Assembly (NCBI GenBank): GCA_004362315.1
Contig: SNWL01000003.1
Location: 1,302,001-1,366,000, forward strand
Source: Mycobacterium sp. BK086
GTDB taxonomy: Bacteria; Actinomycetota; Actinomycetes; Mycobacteriales; Mycobacteriaceae
Direction: 5' to 3'
DNA length: 64,000 nucleotides
Shown: in pieces, positions 44,754 to 52,657 of the stretch
Numbering within the stretch: the stretch's first letter is position 1
Layout: each line of letters opens with the position of its first letter
Translations under genes and position numbers: made by a program
The notes under the pieces: generated by a model
Told to the model about the DNA's origin: nothing
The model's input: the letters and a program-made list of their open reading frames with translations, nothing else
The model's database searches: none

Positions 44754-45160
44754 TATCGCTTCCGCAGTGCGGTGAGGCTGCCGCGCAGGCTCTTCATGAG
44801 CTTGCGACCCATGTAAGCGACTGTCGGCATGATGATTTGGTCCTTGCCGTGGTTGCTGATCTCCAGCCAGATGCCCCAGTCGACGCCGTGGCTGAACAGG
44901 ATCGACTTGTGACTGCCGGCCAACTCGGGAGCGGTGAACAGGGCGGCGCGAGTCTCGCCGGGTGTCCGGTCGTCACGGTTGCCGGTGCTGTCGCGCCACG
45001 GGGCGTGCTCTTTCATCCGCTCCGCGCCCTGGACGGCGGTGAGCGTCATCAGCGAGTCGACGGTTCGCTCGAAGTCGGAGCCGATCGCGCGGGCGTCGTC
45101 AGCCATCGCGACGAGGCCGACGCTGAGTTCGGAAAGCCGGCCGTACCGCTTAGGCGCCAT
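44753..45160 (-). CDS. Neck protein, HK97 gp10-like
   Basis: 135 residues. ERTVDSLMTLTAVQGAERMKEHAPWRDSTGNRDDRTPGETRAAL and LEISNHGKDQIIMPT fit HK97-gp10-like minor capsid/neck proteins (helix, then APWxD.TGxAR-type loop). It overlaps the upstream connector gene by 11 bp. Confidence 0.75.
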   Translation of the reverse strand: MAPKRYGRLSELSVGLVAMADDARAIGSDFERTVDSLMTLTAVQGAERMKEHAPWRDSTGNRDDRTPGETRAALFTAPELAGSHKSILFSHGVDWGIWLEISNHGKDQIIMPTVAYMGRKLMKSLRGSLTALRKR

Positions 45161-45560
45161 AGCTGTGCCCGGTGACCTTCAGGAAGGCGATGACGATCGC
45201 TTTGATCTGGTAGGGCTGAGAGTTGTCGACGCTGTCGACGACGTACTTGGCGGCGTAGTCCTCCCAAGAGTCGCCGACCTCGATCACCGCGTCGTGGGCG
45301 CCGACCATCTCGTACCGGAACTTGCGGGTGGTCCCCCGGTCGGTTTGGGCGTTCTCGACGCCGTCGAGGGCCTGCTTGTTGAACTTGGCGAAGATCTGCG
45401 GGTCCCGCGGCGCACCGGGCGTGTAGTCCTTGCCGCCGCCAGGCTTCTCGACGACGGTGCCGGTGGCCGGGATCAGGCTAATCGGCTGGCCGCGCAGCGT
45501 CAGCAGCTCGTCGACGGCGGCGCGGGCGTCGTCGGTCATGCCGTCGACGGGTGCGCTCAT
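45150..45560 (-). CDS. Head-tail connector/stopper
   Basis: 136 residues from ATG 45560 (TGATG with the preceding gene). LTLRGQPISLIPATGTVVEKPGGGKDYTPGAPRDPQIFAKF and a beta-rich remainder match mycobacteriophage head-to-tail stoppers. Position after the adaptor supports it. Confidence 0.7.
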   Translation of the reverse strand: MSAPVDGMTDDARAAVDELLTLRGQPISLIPATGTVVEKPGGGKDYTPGAPRDPQIFAKFNKQALDGVENAQTDRGTTRKFRYEMVGAHDAVIEVGDSWEDYAAKYVVDSVDNSQPYQIKAIVIAFLKVTGHSYGA

Positions 45561-46009
45561 CAGCGGGTGATGTGCCCCGGGGCGACCATGATGGAGCCGA
45601 ATCGCCGCTTGGGCTTGATCAGTCGGCACTTGTCGAGCTCGGCCGTGGTGAATTCCACCTTGCCGCGCGTCGGGTCCGACGAGTAGTAGCCGCGGCTGGT
45701 GGTGATGTCCGGGGTGGTGGTGCTGCGCTGGCTTGCGCCGTCGGGGTTGCGGAACAGGTCCAGAACCTTGTTGGCGACAACGCTTTTCACCCGGTTGAGG
45801 CGGTCAGGGTCACCCGCCGCGGTGGACTCGGCGGCGATCTCACCGGTCGACTTCCGCAGCGACGGGACCTGGTACATCAGCTCGCTCTCGACGTCGCCTA
45901 TGCGGAGTCCGACCCAGGGCAGGCGGCTGTCGGGGAAGTTCCCCTCGTACCGGCCAGTCACATCCTCCGGGGATGCGAACTTGCCCTGGGTCGGCTCCGG
46001 ATCAGTCAT
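45560..46009 (-). CDS. Head-tail adaptor (Gp19/Gp15-like)
   Basis: 149 residues. FASPEDVTGRYEGNFPDSRLPWVGLRIGDVESELMYQVPSL at the N-terminus and VKSVVANKVLDLFRNPDGASQRSTTTPDITTSRGYYSSD fit the Gp19-type head-tail adaptor that sits under the portal. Four-base overlap upstream, one-base downstream. Confidence 0.8.
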   Translation of the reverse strand: MTDPEPTQGKFASPEDVTGRYEGNFPDSRLPWVGLRIGDVESELMYQVPSLRKSTGEIAAESTAAGDPDRLNRVKSVVANKVLDLFRNPDGASQRSTTTPDITTSRGYYSSDPTRGKVEFTTAELDKCRLIKPKRRFGSIMVAPGHITR

Positions 46010-46380
46010 TCGACGCGGATGCCCTCAGCCTTCAGCGCTTCGACGATCTCGTTGCGCTTGAGGCCTTCGACTTCGAACCCCTGCTTGGCGGCGTAGGCGG
46101 CCCAGTCCTTCACCCCGGAGCCCTTGCCGATCATCGGGGGCGGCGGGATGTCCTCCGGGTCGACGTCGTCGTCCTGGCCGCTGTCGGCGTCGGCACCGGA
46201 ATCATCCGCGTCGTCGACCTCGACGACGGCCGGCGCGCCGTCGGTCTCCTCCCCCAGAACGTAGGGGTTGGTGACCTGATCCGCGGCCCAGGCCGGGATC
46301 TTCTCGCCGGGCAGCACGATGACCGGGGCCCCCGTGCTGTCCTTGAGGTGCAGAGCGAACTGACTCTTGTTGACTGCCAT
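46006..46380 (-). CDS. Capsid-associated protein with HeH/SAP-like C-terminus
   Basis: 124 residues. The middle (about 55-80) is strongly acidic (VDDADDSGADADSGQDDDVDPED); the C-terminus (VKDWAAYAAKQGFEVEGLKRNEIVEALKAEGIRVE) resembles a small HeH/Rho-N-like helix-extended-loop-helix domain. Follows the major capsid gene. The start has GATAGGAGC eight bases upstream. Confidence 0.65.
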   Translation of the reverse strand: MAVNKSQFALHLKDSTGAPVIVLPGEKIPAWAADQVTNPYVLGEETDGAPAVVEVDDADDSGADADSGQDDDVDPEDIPPPPMIGKGSGVKDWAAYAAKQGFEVEGLKRNEIVEALKAEGIRVE

Positions 46381-46392
46381 GTGATCTCGCTC

Positions 46393-47460
46393 CTATCGGA
46401 CCGTCGCGACGAACAGCTTGCGGCCGTCCTTGATCACCGGCATGACGACGGCGTCGACGTACGCGTGCTTGGTGAACGGCGGGTTGTCCTCGCGGATCAG
46501 CATGCCGACGATGCCCTGGGCCATGTTGACCTGAACGTTCTTGGCGTTCAGCTCGTACACGGTCGTCGGGACGCCCCAGGCGGTGAAGCCGACCTCGCCG
46601 GGATCGGCCGGCAGGAACAGGAACTTGTTGGCGGCGAGCACCCGGGTGGAGGTGCCGTCGACGTCGAAGTTGCTGTTGTAGATCGAACCGCCGGTCATGC
46701 CGGGGTTGGGCATCTCGATGGGAGGGAGCCCGAACCCGGCGATGAAGGCGTTGATCTCCGGGAGCGACACGTACGTCGCGCCGGTCTGAGCGCCCTTGAT
46801 CGCGTTGATCAGCTGGGTGTTCTGCATCAGGTCCGATGCGACTTCCATGCTGGTCAGGATGCGGCCCGGCAGGGTGCCGTTGATGGCCACCCACGCATCA
46901 CGCCAGGCGAGCATGTCCGTCAGCGGCACCGAGCTGCTGTGGTTGGACCACAGCGCACCGGACGGGGTCGTGATGTTGCCGGAGGGCACCCCGAAGTCCA
47001 GCGTCTGCACCACGCCGTTCTCGTTGAGGGTGAGGACACCGTCGGTGAGGACGTCGCCCCACGCCAGCTCGAGCCGGTTGTAGGCGTAGGCCGTCAGCTG
47101 CTCGAGGTCGTTGTAGATGGCCGTCTGCAGCCGGGCGATGTTCGTGCCAGCGGTCGCCAGATGCTCGATCTGGCGGCGCTCCCACTCACCTTCCTCCCGG
47201 AAGCCGCCCATCGGGATCAGCTTGACCCGGCCGACCTTCGCGGTATCCCGCGCGACCGGCGCGAACGAGCCGTCCCAGTTGCGGAACTGCAGAGTCCGGT
47301 TGGTCACGGTCAGCGTCGACAGGTCGATCGAGTCGGTGTCCTGATCCTCACGCGGGAACAGCTGCGTGAGCATGTTGTTCGACGGGATCGGCTGCTCCTG
47401 AACGAACGACAGGACATCCTCGGCGCCGATCGGCGCGGTCGAGTCGATGAGAAGTGACAT
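46393..47460 (-). CDS. Major capsid protein
   Basis: 355 residues, lambda gpE-type. N-terminal FVQEQPIPSNNMLTQLFPRED, central LEQLTAYAYNRLELAWGDVLTDG and C-terminal IREDNPPFTKHAYVDAVVMPVIKD fit the HK97-fold capsid family associated with a separate decoration protein, which is encoded just upstream. Four bases separate the two genes. Confidence 0.88.
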   Translation of the reverse strand: MSLLIDSTAPIGAEDVLSFVQEQPIPSNNMLTQLFPREDQDTDSIDLSTLTVTNRTLQFRNWDGSFAPVARDTAKVGRVKLIPMGGFREEGEWERRQIEHLATAGTNIARLQTAIYNDLEQLTAYAYNRLELAWGDVLTDGVLTLNENGVVQTLDFGVPSGNITTPSGALWSNHSSSVPLTDMLAWRDAWVAINGTLPGRILTSMEVASDLMQNTQLINAIKGAQTGATYVSLPEINAFIAGFGLPPIEMPNPGMTGGSIYNSNFDVDGTSTRVLAANKFLFLPADPGEVGFTAWGVPTTVYELNAKNVQVNMAQGIVGMLIREDNPPFTKHAYVDAVVMPVIKDGRKLFVATVR

Positions 47461-47463
47461 TGG

Positions 47464-48174
47464 TTATGCCTCCCAACGGATCAGCGGAAGATCCGCCTTG
47501 CCATTTGTGTCGATTGCGCCGGAACCGGCTTGGAACGGCAGCTTGGCCACCGAGACGTCGCCGCGGACCATCTGCGACGAACCGACCTTGGTGGCCGTGG
47601 TGCCGTCGTCGCGGATCGCGCGGACATCGGTCCACAGCACACCGGTGGCCACGTTGCGTCCGTCGCCGGCCGAGTCGTCGTACGGGCCGTACAGGCCGGT
47701 CGCGGTGACCTTGCCCAGGATCGTGCCCGACGGGATGTACCCGTTGGCATAGTGCGCCGGGGTGATCGTCGCGATGGTCACCGTGTGCGTATTGCCGGAC
47801 AGGCCAGCAGCATTCGCGGTGAGCAGTGCGATGTCCTGGCTGCCCAGGGCGCCCAGGAACGTGACCGTGTACGGGCCGCCGTCGCTGCCGGACACCGAGA
47901 CGTTGCCGGCGCCCACAGTGGACAGCCCCGCCAGCGCGGTCTGCACCGCAGTGGCGGCCGCGTTGTAGGCGATGTTGCCCGTGGTCTGGCCGGCGTAGGT
48001 CAGGGTGAAGTTGCCGCTCGTCGCGTCGATCGTGACCTTCTGGGCCTCGTTCTGCGAGAACTTCGCGATGTCCAGGGTCACGTTGGGGCGATAACCATTG
48101 CCCTCGCGTGACCGATGCCAGGTGCGGTTTCCGACCTGAAAGGTCTTCGACTGCATCGAAATGTCGGTCGACAT
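47464..48174 (-). CDS. Head decoration protein with inserted beta domain
   Basis: 236 residues, about twice the usual length of a gpD-like decoration protein. The decoration core is split: residues about 1-44 (RSREGNGYRPNVTLDIAKF) and 136-236 (ITPAHYANGYIPSGTILGKVTATGLYGPYDD). Between them (about 45-135) is an inserted domain FTLTYAGQTTGNIAYNAAAT..NVSVSG..YTVTFLGALGSQDI, a repeat-type beta domain also known from other phage surface proteins. AAGGAG lies before the start. Confidence 0.8.
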   Translation of the reverse strand: MSTDISMQSKTFQVGNRTWHRSREGNGYRPNVTLDIAKFSQNEAQKVTIDATSGNFTLTYAGQTTGNIAYNAAATAVQTALAGLSTVGAGNVSVSGSDGGPYTVTFLGALGSQDIALLTANAAGLSGNTHTVTIATITPAHYANGYIPSGTILGKVTATGLYGPYDDSAGDGRNVATGVLWTDVRAIRDDGTTATKVGSSQMVRGDVSVAKLPFQAGSGAIDTNGKADLPLIRWEA

Positions 48175-48192
48175 GACGTTGCTCCTTCTTGA

Positions 48193-48882
48193 TTACTTGG
48201 TTTGTTGCTGGTTTTTGGCGCGGCGTCGTTCTGCTTCCGCGCGGCCGCCGTCGCCGGGCTTGCTGTCGGGCAGAGGCCCACTCCCGTTGCCGCCTTGACC
48301 CCAGTCGTACTGCTGCTGTTGTTGCCCGCCGCCTGCAGCGGGTGCGCCGAAGAGGGTCGTGAGGTGAGCCATCACCTTCGCCTCGTCGAGCTCGCCGGTT
48401 TCGCCGACGAACAGCTTCGGATCCGTGCCCGCCATGAAGGCGTCGCGCTTTTCCTTGTCTGGAATCACGCTCGACACAAGAGCTTTCATCTCGGACCGTA
48501 GGTACTTCGGACCCCACTCGGCGTCCGAAGCGGTGCGGCCAGACTTCTCCGCATCCTTCAGCGCCCTGTCGTTGGCCGAGAGTTGCTGCTCGTCTTGCTC
48601 CACCAGGCGCTTCCAAAGCGTGTCGACGTCATCCGGTGTGAAACCATGGAATCCGGCGAGCTTGTTGTCGGCCTGTCGGTTGTGGAACTTGTAGTAGGCG
48701 AGCTGCTGCTCGGTGGTCATGTTCGCCAGCGGCGTGTTCTCCGGGAACCCCTTATCGGCGTTCGGAGGCTGCTGTTGGGGGGCGCCTGCTCCCCCACCTG
48801 CCCCGGGGCCGTCCGTAGCGGGCGTGGCCGGGTCGGTGTTGGGTGTGAACAGCGACAGGAATCGGGCATTGTTGCGGTACAT
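48193..48882 (-). CDS. Scaffolding protein
   Basis: 229 residues from ATG 48882, next to GGGAGCCC; a longer start at 48915 is unlikely. The composition fits a scaffold: Gly/Pro/Gln-rich ends, a charged helical middle (LWKRLVEQDEQQLSANDRALKDAEKSG) and a basic C-terminus (GGRAEAERRRAKNQQQ) that would bind the capsid shell. Directly before the decoration and capsid genes. Confidence 0.8.
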   Translation of the reverse strand: MYRNNARFLSLFTPNTDPATPATDGPGAGGGAGAPQQQPPNADKGFPENTPLANMTTEQQLAYYKFHNRQADNKLAGFHGFTPDDVDTLWKRLVEQDEQQLSANDRALKDAEKSGRTASDAEWGPKYLRSEMKALVSSVIPDKEKRDAFMAGTDPKLFVGETGELDEAKVMAHLTTLFGAPAAGGGQQQQQYDWGQGGNGSGPLPDSKPGDGGRAEAERRRAKNQQQTK

Positions 48883-48883
48883 G

Positions 48884-48921
48884 GGGCTCCCATATCGGGG
48901 TGAGGGTTTGCCCATAGCGGG
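48884..48921 (-). promoter_or_regulatory. Start-associated-sequence-like element (scaffold gene)
   Basis: GATATGGGAGCCC (48896-48884) one base before the scaffold start, with CCCGCTATGGG (48921-48911) 14 bases further upstream. The same pair precedes the terminase small-subunit gene. It resembles the GGGATAGGAGCCC start-associated sequences described in cluster K mycobacteriophages. Confidence 0.55.
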
Positions 48922-48960
48922 CCGACCGCCGGTTTCGGCGGAAGATTCTGGGGATACGAA

Positions 48961-48993
48961 AGAACCCCGGGAGCGTCAGCTCAGCGGGGTTCT
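48961..48993 (-). terminator. Hairpin terminator between 75-aa gene and scaffold
   Basis: AGAACCCC pairs perfectly with GGGGTTCT, with an inner GAGC/GCTC stem around a GTCA loop; on the minus strand it is followed by TTCG. It lies 16 bp after the 75-aa gene. A partial terminator here would separate packaging genes from the highly expressed capsid genes. Confidence 0.6.
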
Positions 48994-49009
48994 AAGTGTG
49001 CGAGAGGTG

Positions 49010-49237
49010 TTATGCGGTTGCGCGGTGCTCGAGCAGGTGACCGAAGCCCTCGCTCTTGAGGGTGAACACCATTGCCCGCCCGGGGGTGTGTGTTCTGAGC
49101 CAGTCACGGATGCCGGCTTCCTGGCGCGCCCGGTCGGCGTCGTCGAGGTGCAGATGATTCAGCAGCGCCAGCGCCGACGTCGGCACGTAGTCAGCGGGCG
49201 CGACGAGGTCAAGGTTGTCCGAGAAGCGTTCGCTCAC
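49010..49237 (-). CDS. Small protein after MuF gene
   Basis: 75 residues (ADYVPTSALALLNHLHLDDADRARQEAGIRDWLRTHTPGRAMVFTL). It overlaps the MuF-ADP-ribosyltransferase gene by four bases. This is the place where an immunity or chaperone partner of a toxin domain would lie, but no family is recognised and the function is unknown. Confidence 0.65.
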   Translation of the reverse strand: MSERFSDNLDLVAPADYVPTSALALLNHLHLDDADRARQEAGIRDWLRTHTPGRAMVFTLKSEGFGHLLEHRATA

Positions 49238-51096
49238 GGCCGGCTCACCTCCACCTCGATCACTGGCACCTCGCCTGAGGTGTCCACGTCCACGATACGC
49301 AGCAGAGCGCCCGTCTGAAAGAGGAGTTCACCCTGATAGGCCATCGTCGGATCACCCAGCGGTGGCATCCAGACTGCCTTGACGCCTGCCTTGGCGGTGA
49401 TTTTCAGCATTGCGGGGTTGCGGCCAGGCTGAGTGAATTCGTCGCGCGCAACCTGTTCGTGGACCGAGGTCGACAGGAAGCGGCGCATGATCTCGTCCGG
49501 CCGGCCAGCAACCTGCTCTATGCCGGTACCGAAGGTGGCCTCGATCGACCGGATCCCCCGCCATACCTGCACGTCTTCAGGTAGCGGGAGCGTCAGGCGG
49601 CGCAACCCCTCAGCGACCGCGATTGAATCCTCTGACGCTGACGGGTCGTCGACGGCCGCTGCTTGCACCTGTTCGTAGTAGCGATCCAGCGACTGCCAGC
49701 GAGCGGCCAAGTCCTTCTGTCCCGCTGTCGCCCCGTCAGCTTGTCCGGCGAACAGCGCGTTCATCCGGTCCTCGGGATTGTCCCCCGCGGCTGGAGAGCT
49801 GGCCTTGGGTGGCTGCGGTGGCTTTCCGCCACCACCGGCGCCGGCCGCGGTCTTGGGGGCCTTCTCCGACCGGGATCCGGTGGAACTGCGGGCCTTCCGG
49901 GCATCGGCGGCGAGGTCGTCTTGCATCCGCGCGATCGTCGACTTGTGGTAGGTGACCTGGGGCGAGTCCTCGGCTGCGCCGGCCTCGCGGATTTTGGCGA
50001 GGTTGGCTTCCAGGATCGGCAGGTGCCGGTGCGCGATGTCGGCCTTTGATTCCGGTTCGGACGGGGCGATCGCGGCGGCGGCCCGCTTGCCGGCGGCGCT
50101 GCGCGGGTTGTATTTCTTGTCGGGCACCAGGACTGCGCCGAGTTCGCCGTGCTCGTCGACTTTGTATCGGGTGCGCTTCAGGTGCGCGGCCGATGTGCCG
50201 CCGGACTGCTTGTAGATCTGGCCCAGGTCGATGGCGTTGAGGTCGTCAGCCGGGTCGTAGTCCTCGGTGACCGCGGCGATGGTGCAGTTGCAGCCGCCGT
50301 GGATGGGCAGCAGCTCGGCCACGTGGTAGATCCGGTCGGAGGCCACGATGCACATGCCGCACGTTCCGGTGCGGGACAGCTCGGGGTGGATCACCCGCCG
50401 GTATCCGATGACCTTGACGCCGCGGCGGCCGCGGCTGCGCTTGCCGGTGTCGTCAAGGTTCGCGGCCCGCACGATCATCTCCTGCGAGGCGAATCGGTGC
50501 GCCAGCATGAGATTGGTGTCGACCAGGTTGTCGATGCGCCCCAGCGCTAGGTCGGCGGCGTTGGGATTGCCTTGCGACTGCGCCCACCGGTACAGCGCGG
50601 CGGGCCGGTTGAAGATCCCCCGAGTGGTCATGTCGGCGCGGGTCAGCTTCGCGGGCCCGTCAGCACCGGAGTAGTCGACGCTGACCGAATGACGCTGCAG
50701 CGCAAGCAGACCCTTCTTAAGAGTCGCCCCAGGTGCTCGGATATCCAGTGGGTTGGACGGGGCGGCCTGGATCAGGATGCCCAGGCTGGCCAAGCTTTGC
50801 TGCGTGCCCGCCGCGGCCATCCGCGCCACCGCGGTCTGTGCCGACTCCATCAGCGAGGCCGCCCGCTCGGTGAAGGCCTTCACCTGCGCTGCGTTGTACG
50901 GGTCCACCGTCAACCAGAGCTGCCGGATCATCGCCTTCGCCCACGTCGACGCTGTGTCGATCGTGGCGGCGGTCTGTTCCGCCGTCGCCGTCAGCGTGAC
51001 GACCGGATCCGGCTTGGCAGACCTCGCGGCCACGATGGCCGCGGCGGCGGCCAACGCCTGCTCGTAGGACGCTGGGGCGTTAGTTGGTGCCGTCAT
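49234..51096 (-). CDS. MuF-like minor capsid protein with C-terminal ADP-ribosyltransferase domain
   Basis: 620 residues. The N-terminal half is a capsid-maturation/MuF-like region with a Cys-rich core (LSRTGTCGMCIVASDRIY, LPIHGGCNCTIAAV). After an Ala/Pro/Lys linker (about 350-440), the C-terminus has ADP-ribosyltransferase motifs: Arg513 in VWRGIRS, Ser-Thr-Ser at 542-544 in RRFLSTSVHEQ and Gln588-x-Glu590 in YQGELLF. This R-S-E pattern is of catalytically competent enzymes. MuF-ART fusions are packaged in phage heads; the target here is unknown. Confidence 0.85.
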   Translation of the reverse strand: MTAPTNAPASYEQALAAAAAIVAARSAKPDPVVTLTATAEQTAATIDTASTWAKAMIRQLWLTVDPYNAAQVKAFTERAASLMESAQTAVARMAAAGTQQSLASLGILIQAAPSNPLDIRAPGATLKKGLLALQRHSVSVDYSGADGPAKLTRADMTTRGIFNRPAALYRWAQSQGNPNAADLALGRIDNLVDTNLMLAHRFASQEMIVRAANLDDTGKRSRGRRGVKVIGYRRVIHPELSRTGTCGMCIVASDRIYHVAELLPIHGGCNCTIAAVTEDYDPADDLNAIDLGQIYKQSGGTSAAHLKRTRYKVDEHGELGAVLVPDKKYNPRSAAGKRAAAAIAPSEPESKADIAHRHLPILEANLAKIREAGAAEDSPQVTYHKSTIARMQDDLAADARKARSSTGSRSEKAPKTAAGAGGGGKPPQPPKASSPAAGDNPEDRMNALFAGQADGATAGQKDLAARWQSLDRYYEQVQAAAVDDPSASEDSIAVAEGLRRLTLPLPEDVQVWRGIRSIEATFGTGIEQVAGRPDEIMRRFLSTSVHEQVARDEFTQPGRNPAMLKITAKAGVKAVWMPPLGDPTMAYQGELLFQTGALLRIVDVDTSGEVPVIEVEVSRP

Positions 51097-52651
51097 CGGC
51101 GGCGCCGCCGTTTGCGTTGTCAGCGGCCGGCGGCGTCGGCGCCGAGCTGGCCGATGACTGCTGCTGGGTGCCTGGGACAGTGGCCAGTCCCATCAGCCTG
51201 TCGGCGTTGAGGCGGGTGATGTTTCGCGCCGTCTCATCCGGCGACATGTCCCAGATCCGCTCGCAGCGGTCCTCCAGCGACAAGGTCCCCACCGCTTGCG
51301 ACGAGGCCGATGCCTGCTCGGCGAGGGTGTGGAAATTAATCGGTCCCCACTGCACCTGAATCCGGCGGGCCCGCTGCTGGTCACCGGCCATCGCAAACAG
51401 CATCCGCCACAGCAGCTTCGAGCGAGGCTCCAACCGTACACGCCGGTCACGGCACTTCGACGTCAGCGTCTCACGGAGCAGCCCGGCCCCCTCAGCGGAG
51501 CCGTCGGCTGCCTCCGGGGACACGTAGTGCAGCGGAGTTCCGGTGAGCGCGGCGAACTCCTGCACGTCGTCGCGCTTGCCCTTGAGGATGCTGTCGAAGC
51601 TAGTCTGCTGCGATTCCCAGATCTTGAAATCTGCTGGGATTTGCCATAATTCACCGGGTCCGGCGCGGAACACCTTGTTGAGGTCTATGGGTTCCTTGGA
51701 CTCCGACCGTGGGCTGTCCTGGTCTTCCTCTTCGTCCTCGTCGCCGATCAGGCCGCGCTGACGCAGCGCCTGATACCAGAACCCGATGATCCGTTGCAGC
51801 GTGGTGTCGATGATGCGGTCGAGTAGATCCAGATGCGGCTCGTACTCGCCGAGCCCGAACTTGTTCGGGAAGTGGACGATTGGGATGCCGCCGAGCGCAT
51901 CCAGCCCGTTGATGTCCTCAACCGTTCCGTCCCAGGTCCACAGGCCCGTGTTCTGGTTGAACAGGATCGGGTATTTCTTGCCGGGCAGGTACAGGAAGGC
52001 TTTGCGCTGCTCGAGGATCGGGTCGTACTGGTGCACCAGCGCTGCCCGTAGGCGCATCGGGTTGTTCAGGTCGGGGATTCCGATGCAGCGCCGCGGGTCG
52101 ATCGCGTGGGCTGTAGGCATCGGCTGGCCGCTGGAGAGCTTGGGGCCGCCGGCGGTTCCGGGCACCGCCATGGCGTAGCCCTCGCCCATTGCGAATGTGT
52201 ACTCGAACACTTCCTTGCTGACCGCACCGAAGCCGGTCTCTTCGATGATCTCGGCGGCCATGTCGTCGCCATCGGCATCGTTGTCGACCAGTGTCGAAAT
52301 GTCCTGGACCTCAGTACGGTCCAGCATCGGCGCGATGCACATAGGCGCGTAGTTCGAGCGCGCCTTACGGAGTACTCCCCGGAACACCTCGTGGTATTCG
52401 GGCTGCAGCTGGGGCAGCGGTGGGTCACCGACGTTGTAGGACCACAGCGTGTCGAGGAACTCGTTGCGAGGTGTGGTGTAGCGACTGCCGCAGCTGCTCA
52501 ACTCGCGGGTGTCCACCCGTCCGTTGAACATCGTGGGCCGGGTGTGCTTGTCCTGCCAGGGCCGCTGAGTCGGCTTCCCGAACATCGCGTTGAGCTTGAG
52601 GAACCATTCCTGCGGCTCCAGATCTGAGGTGGCACTTGTCAACTCGGCCAC
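51080..52651 (-). CDS. Portal protein
   Basis: 523 residues from GTG 52651. SPP1/gp6-like portal features: WSYNVGDPPLPQLQPEYHEVFRGVLRK, YTFAMGEGYAMAV, GLDALGGIPIVHFPNKFGLGEYEPHLDLLDRII, LTGTPLHYVSPEAADGSAEG. Forms the dodecameric DNA gateway. It overlaps the MuF gene by 17 bp and is 6 bp after the large terminase. Confidence 0.9.
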   Translation of the reverse strand: MAELTSATSDLEPQEWFLKLNAMFGKPTQRPWQDKHTRPTMFNGRVDTRELSSCGSRYTTPRNEFLDTLWSYNVGDPPLPQLQPEYHEVFRGVLRKARSNYAPMCIAPMLDRTEVQDISTLVDNDADGDDMAAEIIEETGFGAVSKEVFEYTFAMGEGYAMAVPGTAGGPKLSSGQPMPTAHAIDPRRCIGIPDLNNPMRLRAALVHQYDPILEQRKAFLYLPGKKYPILFNQNTGLWTWDGTVEDINGLDALGGIPIVHFPNKFGLGEYEPHLDLLDRIIDTTLQRIIGFWYQALRQRGLIGDEDEEEDQDSPRSESKEPIDLNKVFRAGPGELWQIPADFKIWESQQTSFDSILKGKRDDVQEFAALTGTPLHYVSPEAADGSAEGAGLLRETLTSKCRDRRVRLEPRSKLLWRMLFAMAGDQQRARRIQVQWGPINFHTLAEQASASSQAVGTLSLEDRCERIWDMSPDETARNITRLNADRLMGLATVPGTQQQSSASSAPTPPAADNANGGAADDGTN

Positions 52652-52657
52652 CCCTTC

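Noticed and set aside
45973..47457. Plus-strand open frame of 494 codons opposite the major capsid gene
   Set aside because: Shadow of the capsid and adaptor genes.
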